Part shown: positions 53,575 through 64,000 of the stretch, in pieces
Position numbering within the stretch: position 1 is the first letter of the stretch
How the letters are laid out: each line of letters begins with the position of its first letter
Assembly: GCF_008831285.2 (NCBI RefSeq)
Contig: NC_045141.1
Location: forward strand, 1,242,001-1,306,000
DNA length: 64,000 nucleotides
Source: Nymphaea colorata
Lineage: Eukaryota; Streptophyta; Magnoliopsida; Nymphaeales; Nymphaeaceae
Direction: 5' to 3'
Notes under the pieces: generated by a model
What the model was told of the DNA's origin: nothing
Database searches by the model: none
What the model saw: only the letters and a program-made list of their open reading frames with translations
Translations under genes and position numbers: made by a program

Positions 53575-55553
53575 TTATACTTTAGTTTATGGTTTAGGAA
53601 ATAAATTTCACAATTTGGTAGGAATGAAAGATGAAAAATAGAATCGTTGGAGATTAAACACTGTTTTGAAGCCAACCACTATGTTTTTTGTCCCAATTTT
53701 TTTTTCCACCCCTTGGGGTGGGACGAAATTTTGGAAAGAAGTTTCTGGAAACAGACCCAACGGTAGGTTTTTTCATCTCAAGTTTGATGTGCAGCAAAAA
53801 TTTCAAAAATTTGAATTTTATTTCTTGTGTTATAGTATATTTCCTACCCATCAAACGGGCCATAAAGTGAAAAGTTAAGTTGCTCCTTTTACATAAGTAC
53901 TGAGGAAAGTGTTATATTTTAAAAATTTATAGAACCTGATTAATTCCATATCTTCAGTTCTGTAAAACACAATTTTAAGAGTATATATGATTCATTGATC
54001 TCATAATAGGTGGACCATGACGTCATGTTCCACTATTTCTAAAAGAGTGGAAATAAAAAGGTTGCATTTGATAGTTTCATGTCTTAAATCTGATGTTGTG
54101 TACAAAAAGGTGTGTTTTGAAAAATCATTAGTTTAACTAATAACTTGGATTTTAAATATGTACAGCATGTTAAAAATCATGAATTTAATGTCGGATTGAA
54201 AGAGGGGGAAGTGGGAGGGGGTCCGATCTTAAATTTATGGATTTGAGATTCTGAAATTTATAGATGCTTAAAAAGTTAAAAAAAAAATATCTGCTCATAT
54301 AATACCATTATGCGATTAAAATATTTTATTTTTCTTTATTTTTTAAAACATTTCATTTTCCATTATCTTTATCCCCTTCACCTTGGTGGCTTAGCATGCC
54401 TTGAGGAGATTACATAAGATAATGCCTTCTCTAATTTTCAGTTGGGATATTTATTGAATTTACAACAGTTTAGCTTCACTTTGATGGATGGATAACGAGA
54501 TTGACTTGCCTAAGATCAATCCCACTTTATAAAATGATTTCATATATTTTATTTGGAGATTTCAACTAAAACACTAAAACGCCAAGGGAGACAGGATCAC
54601 AACAAATTATTGTATCTAAGGGCAACAACAAGAGATTATCTTTAACATTATTCAATGGATTGCCTTTGAGAAATTCTTATTTTCCTACTCTATGTGATAA
54701 AGCTTGGCTTCTTACACGAAAGATTCCTCCCTTATAAGGGAAAAAAAATGGTATCTAGAAAATGCTTACCCTGTAAGATACCATTTTTTTAATAAATAAT
54801 AGGAATACATCTTCCCATCCTAACATGTAACAAGCAAAGCGCCTTCAAAAGTTGAAGCACGTTACATTGAGATTCGCTAAATCTAACCACTACCTGGAAA
54901 GTGTGGATATAATGACTTTTCATTCTTCAAATAATATTTAATACAAACAACCAAATATACTACTTCTTTGAAATTTTTTCTTACTTTTCATAAAAGGGTT
55001 ATTAACACTACTTCCATTAAAAAGTGCTCAAGATGCTCCAAGAAGTGTACCATAACTGGTGGGGCTAACTAGATGCATTTCCAGTTTGATTCCCCTAAGC
55101 ATTATCCGCTTGTGCTGCCATATGGGATACATTGTTATATCAAAATGAAGTACATTGACACCTAAAGATGCATAAATGCAACTGTTGCTGGAGCAATGAG
55201 ATTTTCTTCCTACTCATCCCATGAGAATGCTCTGGCAACCAGAGCCTTAACAGACCAGAGAACAGACAAAAATTCTTTATAAAATGAAATGTTAAAAAGT
55301 TTCATCTTTCAAATAGTACATAAAAAGGTGAAGTCAAAACAGAATTTACCTTCTAAAATATGGAAGTAGGAATTCCAGTTCTAATGATCTAGTACTAAAT
55401 TATCATATTAGTCAAAACTCTCATTTTGTGTGTGTGCGAGAGAGAGAGACAGTCTATCATGGGGACTTGATTGTCAATCGGATTTCTTCGTATTCATGTT
55501 CCAGTTATGTTGTCATTCTATCTCTTTACTTTGTAATGACTAAACGACGACAC
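53575..55553. other. Stretch without recognised features
   Basis: AT-rich, with a short GA tract at 55436-55448. No coding motif or transposon end could be supported. Confidence 0.45.
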
Positions 55554-55558
55554 ATGAT

Positions 55559-55897
55559 TGTTAGAAATCAAAATAAAAAAATAATTAAAGGGACATGAAT
55601 TTTTAAAGTGGTTCAGCCAATAGGCCTACGTTCACTGCTTTATCATTTCTTGCTTGCATTCCTTTGGTAGATAGGTTTCTTTATATAGAGGAGATACATA
55701 AGGGGTCTCTAATTCTCAAGAGACATGACTTTTCATCTTTCAACAGACATAACTTTTCGTCTCTAAGAGACATTTCATCTCCCAAGAGACATGACTTTTC
55801 ATTTCTCAACAAACATGACTTTTCAACCCTCAAGAGACATGACTTTTCATCTCCCAAGTAATTCTCGTTGAGAGCCTTCTTGGTATTTTTGTTAACA
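55559..55897 (-). repeat. 3' LTR of the decayed Copia, with internal short tandem repeats
   Basis: Between about 55722 and 55856 it contains seven diverged units of the type AGACATGACTTTTCATCTC, of about 18-22 bp. The right LTR has fewer units, which explains most of the 24-bp length difference. Confidence 0.9.
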
Positions 55898-55899
55898 TC

Positions 55900-58800
55900 C
55901 CCACGCAAGCTCAATGCTCCAACAATGAAATTGAGCTTGTTAGTTATTTGATAATGGTGCTGTTTACTAAGTGGCTTAGTTAAAATATCAACAACCTGAT
56001 CTTTGGAAGAGAAGTATTGAATTTTCAAATCTCTTTTAGCGAATTTTTCTTGAACAAAATGAAGGTCAATCTCTATGCGTTTACTGTGTGATACATAGGA
56101 TGAGTTGCAAGACAGACTACATCGATGTTGTCGCACCATAATATGGGAGGTTGTGATTGAACAACACAAAGTTCTTTTAATAAAAATTGTAACTATTGAT
56201 TTCAGCAGTAGTATTGGCAATAGATCGATACTTAGCCTCAGTGCTAGAACGAGAGACAACTTGCTGCTTTTTAGTACTCCATAAAACTAGATTGGATCCA
56301 ATGAACACTGCATATCTACCTGTAGACTGTCCATCATCAAGACATCCTGCCCAATCTGCATCACTGTAAGCATTAATATTAAGAACTGAACTAGGTATAA
56401 TAATATGACTATAATCAATAGTGTATTTCAAATATCTTAGGATTCCTTTTACAGCATCCCAATGAGCATAAGTAGGATGATGCATGTATTGACAAACTTT
56501 GTTGACAACATAAGAGATGTCTGGACGAGTCATAGTAGAGTATTAAAGAGCTTCAACAATGTTGCGATAAAGAGTTGGATCATACAAAATTTGATCTAGT
56601 TTTGAGTAGATAAAATGGGGGGAGCATGCTATAGGAGTTGAAACTCCCTTAGCTCCAAGCATATTTGTTCTTTTGAGAAGCTCAAATATATATTTCCTTT
56701 GAGACAATATTAACTTATTGTCAATTCTTCCTACTTTTATGCCCAAAAAGAAATGAAGCTCACCCAGATCTTTAATAGCAAACTCACTTTTGAATTAACC
56801 AATAATTTTATGAATATATTATGGTGAGCTTCCTGTTATGATCATGTCATCCACGTATACCAAAACGTATACAAGTATCTCTCTTTTTCTCAAAATAAAA
56901 AGCGATGAATCTGTTTGAGCCCTTTTAAAACCAAAATTTTGGAGGAATAGGCTAAGACGGACAAACGACGCCCTAGGAGCCTGTTTTAAACCATGTAAGT
57001 TCAAACTTGCATACATTATTTGGGAAAGAATGATTTTGAAATCCGGGTGGTTGAACCATATAAACTTCTTCTGAAATAGATAAATATAGAAATGTATTTT
57101 GAATATCCAATTGATGTATTTTCCAATTGTGACTAATAGAAATAGCCAATACCGTCTGAATTGTAGTAGGTTTCACAACAAGGCTGAAAGTTTTAGTATA
57201 GTTAATTCCTTCTTTTTTACTATACCCCTTGGCGACAAGTATAACTTTGTATCTTTCCAATGATCCATTTGTTTTTTGCTTGATTTTGAACATCTATTTA
57301 CATCCTACAATGTGTTTGACTTCTTTTTTTGGGACAAGTTTCCAAGTATTGTTTCGAATAAGAGCATCATATTTTTCTTGCATGGCCTTCGTCCACTTTT
57401 CATCTTCATATGCTTCCTTAAAATTTGAAGGTTCTTTGTCTTCAAGAAGAGTGGTAACAAGAGCTCTTGGAATAGAGTGTTTGCTAGAAAAATATGTATG
57501 AAACTCATTGTATTTAGGATTAGGTTTGAAGGTTCCCACTTGAGATCTAGTAGTCATAGGATGAACTCGTTGTTGATTTGGTTCATTTTCATTGGATTGG
57601 GTTGGCTCCTCATTTCCAAGAGTTTCAGGCTGAGATTCACTATTTGTTTCAGACTGAAGTAAGGGCTCCTCTGATGTTGTGGAGGTACTAGATAATGGTA
57701 TTATAGGATTTGAGAACTAATATTTAGGAGGGGAAGTTCAAATGATAGCTTGTTTTGACTTTCTAGATCTTGAGTTCTGGTTTTTTGAGTATCAATAAAA
57801 GAAAATTTTTTTCTCATTAAATTGGACATGTCTCGAAATATAGATTTTACCAGTTCGTACACCCAAACAACAATACCCTTTATGTTGAGGATCATAGCCT
57901 AAGAAAACACATCTTTCATATCAGTAATCTAATTTATTTTTCTGATAAGCTCTTAAACAAGGAAAACATTCACATCCAAAGATTTTAAAGGAAGCCATAA
58001 TCAGGTGTCTCTTTGAACGATTTTTTCAAAAGAGAAGCAAAATCAAGAATATTGGTTGGTATTCGGTTAATCAAATAAACAAGAGTACAAAAAGCGTAAG
58101 ACCAAAAGTTATTGGGAATATTACCTTCTGTCATTAGAGATAAACCTGTTTCAACAATATGTTTGTGTCTCCTTTCAGCAGCTCCATTTTGTTCAGAAGT
58201 ATGAGGACATGATATTCTATGTCCAATCCCATTATCGACAAGATATGATTAAAGCTCTTGAAATTGTCCTCCCCAATCTGAGTGAAAATATTTTATCTTC
58301 TGTCCAGTGAGATTTTCAGAAAGTGCCTTGAAAGCTTTGAAAATATGACTAACGTCTGATTTTTTTTTTCATTAAATAAATATAAGTATACCTTGAAAAA
58401 ACATCCATAAAAGTCACATATTACTTAAAACCATTCACACTCTCCACTTGAGCTAGACCCCATACATCAGAATAAATGAGTTCAAGTGGGTGTTTCACCT
58501 TATTTGAAATTTGAAATAGCATTAAATGGAACTTTATGGCTCTTAGCTTTTTGACAAGGTTCACACAAATAGTTCAAGCAATCATCATAATAAGACAAAT
58601 CATATTTGTTCAAAACCTTCTTAAGAATAGAAAATAAAGGGTGACCAAGTCTTTTATGCCACTGCCCAATAGTTTGTCTTTCTTCAAGCTACGCTTCCTT
58701 TTTCCTCTACTAAGGTCTATCTTGTATAGCCCATCACTGCTAGTTCCTTGATGAAGAATTTTCCTCATTCCCTACTGCTTAACATAGCACATATTATGAT

Positions 58801-59420
58801 GAAACTCAAAATAGACTCTATTATTCTTAAAAAAATATTGTACGGATAACAAGTTTCTTGTTATTTTGGGCACGTGAAGGAGATAATTTAAAACTAAATT
58901 TTGAGATGTCTTTGAAGAACCAACATGAAAAATTCTCAAACCTGATCCATCTCTAATTTTTACTACATCTTCACCGTTGTATTTGGCATGGATGGACAAG
59001 TTGTTGATATCATTGGTGATGTGATGAGTCACACCGGAGTCAGGATACCAATTGTCATCTCCATTGTCTTGATTGAGAGTATCAAAAGAAACTGCATGAT
59101 ACGCTTGAAGAGACATTGTTTCTTTTCTTTTAAGCAAGTTAGTATATGACCAAATGACCAATTTTTCAACATATTTGGCATACAAAATGATCACCTTTGT
59201 ATTGCTCACTTTTTCAGACTCCTCTTCTAGATTGGTAGTTGTTTCTACCACAATCTTTATAGTTGGTTTGCTTATTGTAAACTTGTTTTGTGAAAATATT
59301 CGCAGCAGGCATAATAGATTCAAAAGTTTGAGAATCATCTTCTTTTAAGGTGGCTTCTTGTATGAGAAGAAGTCCATGAAGTTCATTCAAAGAGATAGGG
59401 TCCTTTCGATTTTCCATACT
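55900..59420 (-). pseudogene. Copia Gag-Pol pseudogene
   Basis: Domains appear in the correct minus-strand order but in many frames. They are gag tail (NRKDPISLNELHGLLL, 59350-59417), protease (WYPDSGVTHHITND, about 59010-59060), pre-integrase HKRLGHPLFS (about 58650) and integrase (LELIYSDVWG, SCPHTSEQNGAAERRHKH, 58140-58480). RT follows, with KWTKAMQEKYDAL, HQLDIQNTFLY and VYVDDMIITG (56830-57440), then RNase H with [15 protein letters not shown] and [11 protein letters not shown] (56200-56380). Numerous stops and frameshifts make it inactive. Confidence 0.9.
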
Positions 59421-59983
59421 GACTTTAAAAGCAAGATATTAACTTGGCAATCCTCTAAGAATTTGAAGAAGAAAATCATCTTCGTCAACAGCTTTGGATG
59501 CAATGGCTAGTTGATGAGCAATAGCATTTGCGTTCTTTATATAAACATCCATATAAGTAGACCCATTTTCAAATCTTAAAACTGTGATTTTAACTGCATT
59601 ATTCGAGCCCTGGATTGTGCAACATAGGACTACTTAAGAGCACTCCAAACCTCTAGAAGAGTTTTTAAACCAATAATTTGGATATGTATCGCTTAATCTA
59701 ACTCAAAAGTAAGTGATCATTCTCAGCCATTCAATATATATTGGACTAATTTCTGTTGTTCCACATCTAAGCATTGATGGAGCATTTAACTTAATCGTGA
59801 GGAAATGCTATAAATTGCTTGGGTATTGAAGAGGAGAAACAAGAAAATTCATACCCGTATAAGAGTTGACTCTCATATTTGATGATGCTTCTTGATTTAC
59901 CATGAGAATGAAAAGTTGCAACAGAAGATGTAATCCTAAGGATCTAGCAACAACACTAACAAAGACCAGCATCTCTAATACCA

Positions 59984-60298
59984 TGTTAGAAATCAAAATG
60001 AAGAAATAATTAAAGAGACATGAATTTTTAAAGTGGTTCAGCCAATAGGGCTGCGTCCACTGCTCTATTATTTCTTGCTTGCATTCCTTTAGTACATAGG
60101 TTCCTTTATATAGAGGAGATACATAAGGGGTCTCTAATTCCTAAGAGACATGACTTTTCGTCTCTTAAAAGACATGACTTTTTATCTCTCAAGGGACATG
60201 ACTTTTCATCTCCACATGACTTTTCATCTCTCAAGAGACATGACTTTTCATCTCCCAAGTAATTCACTTTGAAAGCCTTCTTGGTATTTCTGTTAACA
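59984..60298 (-). repeat. 5' LTR of the decayed Copia
   Basis: Partner of 55559-55897, with about six AGACATGACTTTTCATCTC-type units (60144-60260). Confidence 0.9.
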
Positions 60299-60303
60299 AT
60301 GAT

Positions 60304-61640
60304 ATGATAAGATCCACACGCCAAAAAAGAACACGTTTGGATTGAACAAACAAACTCTGCTTCTTTTTCATGTTGTAGCTGAGTAGTTTGTTTTCTGAAA
60401 AATTTTAATTTGGAAGAGCATGCCATTTGACCTCTCGAGTACATGCAAAGACATTAATTTGGGTTTGCTGCTGGTTTTGCATTCCATTTTTAGGCCAGGC
60501 TCTTGGATTTTGTGTTTTATTTCAAGCTCGATTCAAATGGCCGACACCAACAATTTCATGTATTGAAAGGAAGCAGGGGATTCTTGGTGAGAGTGCAACT
60601 CACAAGCATTTCATTTGGTTGATTTTGGTTGTTATGGGGGACCCTTGCTTATGGAAAGGCGAAGAAGGCTTCTTATGAGGAGAAACAATTGCTGATTTTC
60701 TAAATAATTTTTGGTTCTGGGTTCCTGGTTTTTATGATATGCTCTAATATTTGAACTTTTAGGGTCTTCTCTTGGCAGGAGCTGGTGGTGGGAACCTTAG
60801 CCTGGTGAAAATTAATTTATTTACTCCCCTCTTTGATAGTTTTCCATGCTTGATAAATTAAATGTTTTCATAACAGACTCCATTTTCAGATACCGCCTTC
60901 CCTTTCAAATTAAATTTGCAAAATTTCTTCTGCTTTGATGAACTTATAACATGTGCAACAAATTTCAACCATATTATTTTTCTATTGGCATTTGAAAATA
61001 ATGGCTGTGGTTATGCTAAAGAGACTGTGCACCTCACATAGGTCAGTCCTTCCATATAAAAATCATGAAACACTTGTTATAGCATCCTTATCATCATTAA
61101 CTATCATAACTGTAACTGTTATTATTATTATTAATTCTTTTTATACTGTTTAGTGAAATTTTGAATATCCACGTACAAAAAATAGTGAATGTAACTTCCA
61201 TGCTTATATTTGTACGTTCTAGATAATTGAATCGTTTTTTGGTCAGTATTATTCATCAAAAAGTGGAGAAGGTAAAAAGCAAATAAGTACATATATACAA
61301 ACATGTATGAGTGGTAGCTAGAGAGAGAGAGAGAAAGCTGTTAAACAAGCCTCAAAACTTATCAAACAGCTTTTTATAGGAACCACTATGACATCTCGTC
61401 CTATTCAAAGACTTGTAGTTGATCCCAGGTTTCATAGGATAGACCCTATAATGTAGAAAAACAAGAAAGCAATGTAGCACACGAAAAAGAAGGAAAAACA
61501 CAAGAAGGATAAGAAGAAGAAGAACAACCACCTGATTTATCTTAATACCCAGAAGTTCAAAAAGAGGATCAGCCTCCAACTATGTTGAATGAGCCCACAA
61601 GGAAGTGAACATCATAACAAAGCAAGGACCAAAATCCTCA
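60304..61640. other. Stretch without a recognised gene
   Basis: A plus-strand frame at 60427-60678 (83 codons, hydrophobic start) carries no recognisable domain. A short GA tract lies at 61319-61334. The right end may already belong to the Gypsy element that follows. Confidence 0.4.
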
Positions 61641-61664
61641 AAATAGGCATCAGCCAGAATCAAA

Positions 61665-63440
61665 AAGAGGAAGAACAACTCATCCAGTTTATCCAAGACT
61701 GCAATGAAGTGTTTGTTTGGGCCTAAGAGTACATGTTAGGACTGGCAGAGCATAGAATAATTTTAAAACCAGAAAGCCATCTAGTGAAATAGAAACTCAG
61801 AAAGCTAGATCTTCTAGTAGAAGACAAAGTTAAAGAAGGACTGGAGGACCTTCTCAGAGCTAAATTTGTCAAAACCATTGACTACCTAGGATGGTTGGTG
61901 AATATCATCATAGTACTTATAAAGAATGGTAAAATTTGAATTTGTATTGATTTCAGAAATCTCAAAAAGGCTACTTCTAAGGACGATTACCCTTTCCCAA
62001 ATATAGACCTTCTTATTGATATAATAGCTAGACATGCCATGTTCTCTTTTATGGATGCCTACTTTGGGTACAACTAAATCAAACTGGTTGGCCGTCAAAG
62101 ATCAGCCAAAGACCTCCTTCACAACACCCTGGTGAATGTTTTGTTATTCAATAATGCTCTTTGGATTGAGAAATGTTGGAGCCACCTATTAGAGAGAAAT
62201 GATGGCTATCTTTCACGACCAGATGCCTAAGTTTATGGACACTTATATAGATGTCATTCTGATCAAATCTAAAGCTCGAGAGGATCATATTGATGTACAA
62301 AAACATATCTTTGAAAGCTTGCTATAGTACCCGTTGAGACTAAACCCCTAAAAATGTGTCTTCAAAGTTGAGTCAAGAAAACTATTGGGATATCTGGTCA
62401 ACAAGAAAGGAATAGAAGTTGATCCCAAGAAAGCTAGAGCTATTATTGACATGTTGGCACTCAGGACTCTCAAGGAGTTAAGGAGTTTACAAGGTAAAAT
62501 TCAGGCGATTCACCTCCAACTTGACCCTTTGTTGTGAACCGTTCAACCAACTTCCATGAGAAGGGGTAAAGTTTGAGTGGGACCCACAATGTCAACAACA
62601 TATAATGGATTAAACAATACCTTCTTAATCCACTGGTTCTCCAACCCCCAGTTTTGGAATGTCTGCTGCTTTGTACATCGCAGTAAACAATGTTGCTTGT
62701 GGAGGATTCTTGGCACAATATAAGAAACGTACCAAGATTGAACATGCAGTTTATTATGTAAGCAAGACATGTTTGGCACTTGTTTGGACATATCAAAAGC
62801 TCTGATATTACCTATTATCTTGTGAAGTCAAAGTGGTCTCTCAAATAAATCCTCTCAAATATATTATGAAACAACCATTCCATAATGGTAGAATTGTCAA
62901 ATGGCAAGTACTCCTCATAGAGTATGATTTGGAGTACATTGATAAAAAATCTATAAAAAGGCAGGTGTTAGCAAATCAATTGGCCAACTTTCCCCTAGCA
63001 AAAGAGCTAAAGGTAGATGACAATATTCTAGATGGGCAAGTCCTATGCATGAAACCAACTCTGGCATGAATGTTGTTCTTCAACGGATCTAAAAACATGG
63101 CAATGATGGGAATCGAAATCCAATTTATCATTCTAGAAAAAAAAAGATCTTGTATTACCTCAAACACGATTTTGCTTGCATGCACAATATGACAGAATAT
63201 GAGGCCTTGATTCATGGGCTAAAAGTGCTTTGAGCTTTAACATCAAAGGAGTGCATGCTTATGGAGACTCCCTACTTATAGTAAACTAGGTATGAGGAGT
63301 GGAAGGACAAAGAGCAAAAGCTTTTATCATATCAGGAGCCGCCAGGGAACTATCAAACAACTTGAAGAATTTCAGCTCTTTATGTCAGAAGAAAATTCAA
63401 CCAATTCGTAGATAGAGTATCCAATTTGGGTTCAATCATC
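61665..63440 (+). pseudogene. Ty3/Gypsy pol relic (RT and RNase H)
   Basis: Broken plus-strand frames read FIQDCNEVFVWA, DLLRAKFVKTIDYLGWL, CIDFRNLKKATSKDDYPFP and FSFMDAYFGYN (RT). The active-site strand is YIDVILIKSK, with the second Asp lost, followed by LLGYLVNKKGIEVDPKKA. RNase H follows with VKWQVLLIEYDLEYI and TEYEALIHGLKV, then IKGVHAYGDS. After this the sequence runs to the 3' end without recognisable integrase, so pol appears truncated. Stops are frequent. Confidence 0.85.
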
Positions 63441-63655
63441 ACATTCAAGAAGATAGAACCATGTAGAGTCTTTGAAGTCAGAAGGTGACTCAACTGTCCT
63501 ATGAATGCATAGAACAAGTCAACCAGGTAGAATCACAAGAACTCCTTTGGTAGCATAACATCAGGAACTACTTAGACAAGAGAATTTTCTCTTGAAATGT
63601 CGAAGAAAGAAACACGTGCAATACAAAGAATGTTAGCAAAATATTTTATTTTAGC

Positions 63656-63781
63656 ATGAATATTATATAGGAGAGGCTTCACTAGCTTAGTATCAAAGAG
63701 GGCAAAATTTTCAAAATTTGGTGTGTCTTGTCTTTGCTACTAAATACAACTTTCACTGGCTTAGTAGCAAAGAGGGACATT
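63656..63781 (+). repeat. Gypsy 3' noncoding end with duplicated polypurine-tract region
   Basis: TTCACTAGCTTAGTATCAAAGAGGGC (63677-63702) and TTCACTGGCTTAGTAGCAAAGAGGGAC (63751-63777) are diverged copies. The second AAGAGGGACAT directly precedes the LTR and is the likely polypurine tract. Confidence 0.7.
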
Positions 63782-64000
63782 TGTAGACACCTCAAAATTT
63801 CACACTAGTCAAAATGATCATTTTTCCCTTCACAATGTGATTTCAAACTAGTTTCTAAAATGTGATTTGAATAGTTTGGGCCAATTATCAAAATGAAACT
63901 CTAAAAACTTCATCCTGGAACTAGAGACCTAAACCAAATCACCTAGGTTGTTGCCTTCCTATCAAATAACTATTTTGCCCTTGAATGTTGAAAAATCTTA
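63782..64000 (+). repeat. Start of the Gypsy 3' LTR (runs off the window)
   Basis: TGTAGACACCTCAAAATTT immediately after the purine tract is a characteristic LTR start of plant Tat-type Gypsy elements. The LTR end lies beyond the window. Confidence 0.65.

Larger units (their letters stand above)
55559..60298 (-). mobile_element. Decayed Ty1/Copia element, 4740 bp
   Basis: LTRs 55559-55897 (339 bp) and 59984-60298 (315 bp) begin TGTTAGAAATCAAAAT and end GTTAACA. A perfect 5-bp target duplication atgat flanks the element (55554-55558, 60299-60303). The minus strand reads TGGTATTAGAG as primer site just inside the right LTR (59973-59983). The LTRs differ by many substitutions and indels, and the polyprotein is full of stops, so it is much older than the Copia at 14500. 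Confidence 0.93.

Noticed and set aside
53680-53870. Possible MITE (GACGAAATTTTGG ... ATCAAACGGGCC)
   Set aside because: No matching inverted ends or target duplication could be found.
55681-56259. 192-codon minus-strand frame at the Copia end as a gene
   Set aside because: It fuses a decayed RNase H end with LTR tandem repeats (DEKSCLLR-type peptides); pseudogene plus LTR.

Overview
The window is nuclear DNA of a seed plant, most likely an angiosperm. The evidence is GT-AG introns, a plant-type metal tolerance protein, Copia and Gypsy retrotransposons primed by initiator tRNA-Met, several hAT DNA transposons with 8-bp target duplications, a PIF/Harbinger remnant, and long GA and TA microsatellites. 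I cannot name the species. Nothing in it looks bacterial, and I see no CRISPR array, rRNA or tRNA gene.

One host gene fills about 37 kb on the minus strand, from the ATG at 41684 to the stop at 4519. It is a homologue of metal tolerance protein C4 (MTPC4, the plant member of the ZnT9/SLC30A9 cation-diffusion-facilitator clade). I assembled 13 exons whose splice sites and phases all join; the spliced CDS is 1380 nt (459 aa). Most of the length is three introns swollen by nested transposons: intron 7 (10.0 kb), intron 8 (16.5 kb) and intron 10 (4.1 kb).

Layout from left to right. 1-3925 is a broken duplicate of the intron 7/exon 7 region, disrupted by a hAT element that carries a piece of a nuclear poly(A)-binding protein gene. 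4519-10454 holds the last five exons and, in intron 10, a Copia relic split by a hAT MITE. 10455-26970 is intron 8, with a deleted hAT, a Gypsy LTR, a hAT MITE, a full-length Copia with identical LTRs and an intact ORF (14500-19963), a small LTR element, and inside that a 1.5-kb near-perfect palindrome. 26971-27090 is exon 8. 27347-34582 is an old hAT that was hit by a younger hAT (30413-34029). 35007-37199 is the intact partner of the left-end duplication. 37112-41684 contains exons 7 to 1, and the TATA box lies near 41778.

Right of the gene are a decayed PIF/Harbinger element (about 41.82-44.60 kb), simple repeats, a possible two-exon membrane-protein gene start near 47 kb, about 8 kb of AT-rich DNA with no recognisable gene, a decayed Copia with its 5-bp target duplication intact (55559-60298), and the 3' part of a decayed Gypsy element whose 3' LTR starts at 63782 and leaves the window.

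No new multi-gene system was found. The strongest unusual structures are the 723-bp-arm palindrome inside a transcribed intron, the hAT that captured a gene fragment and has a paralogous empty site in the same window, and the hAT-in-hAT nesting.
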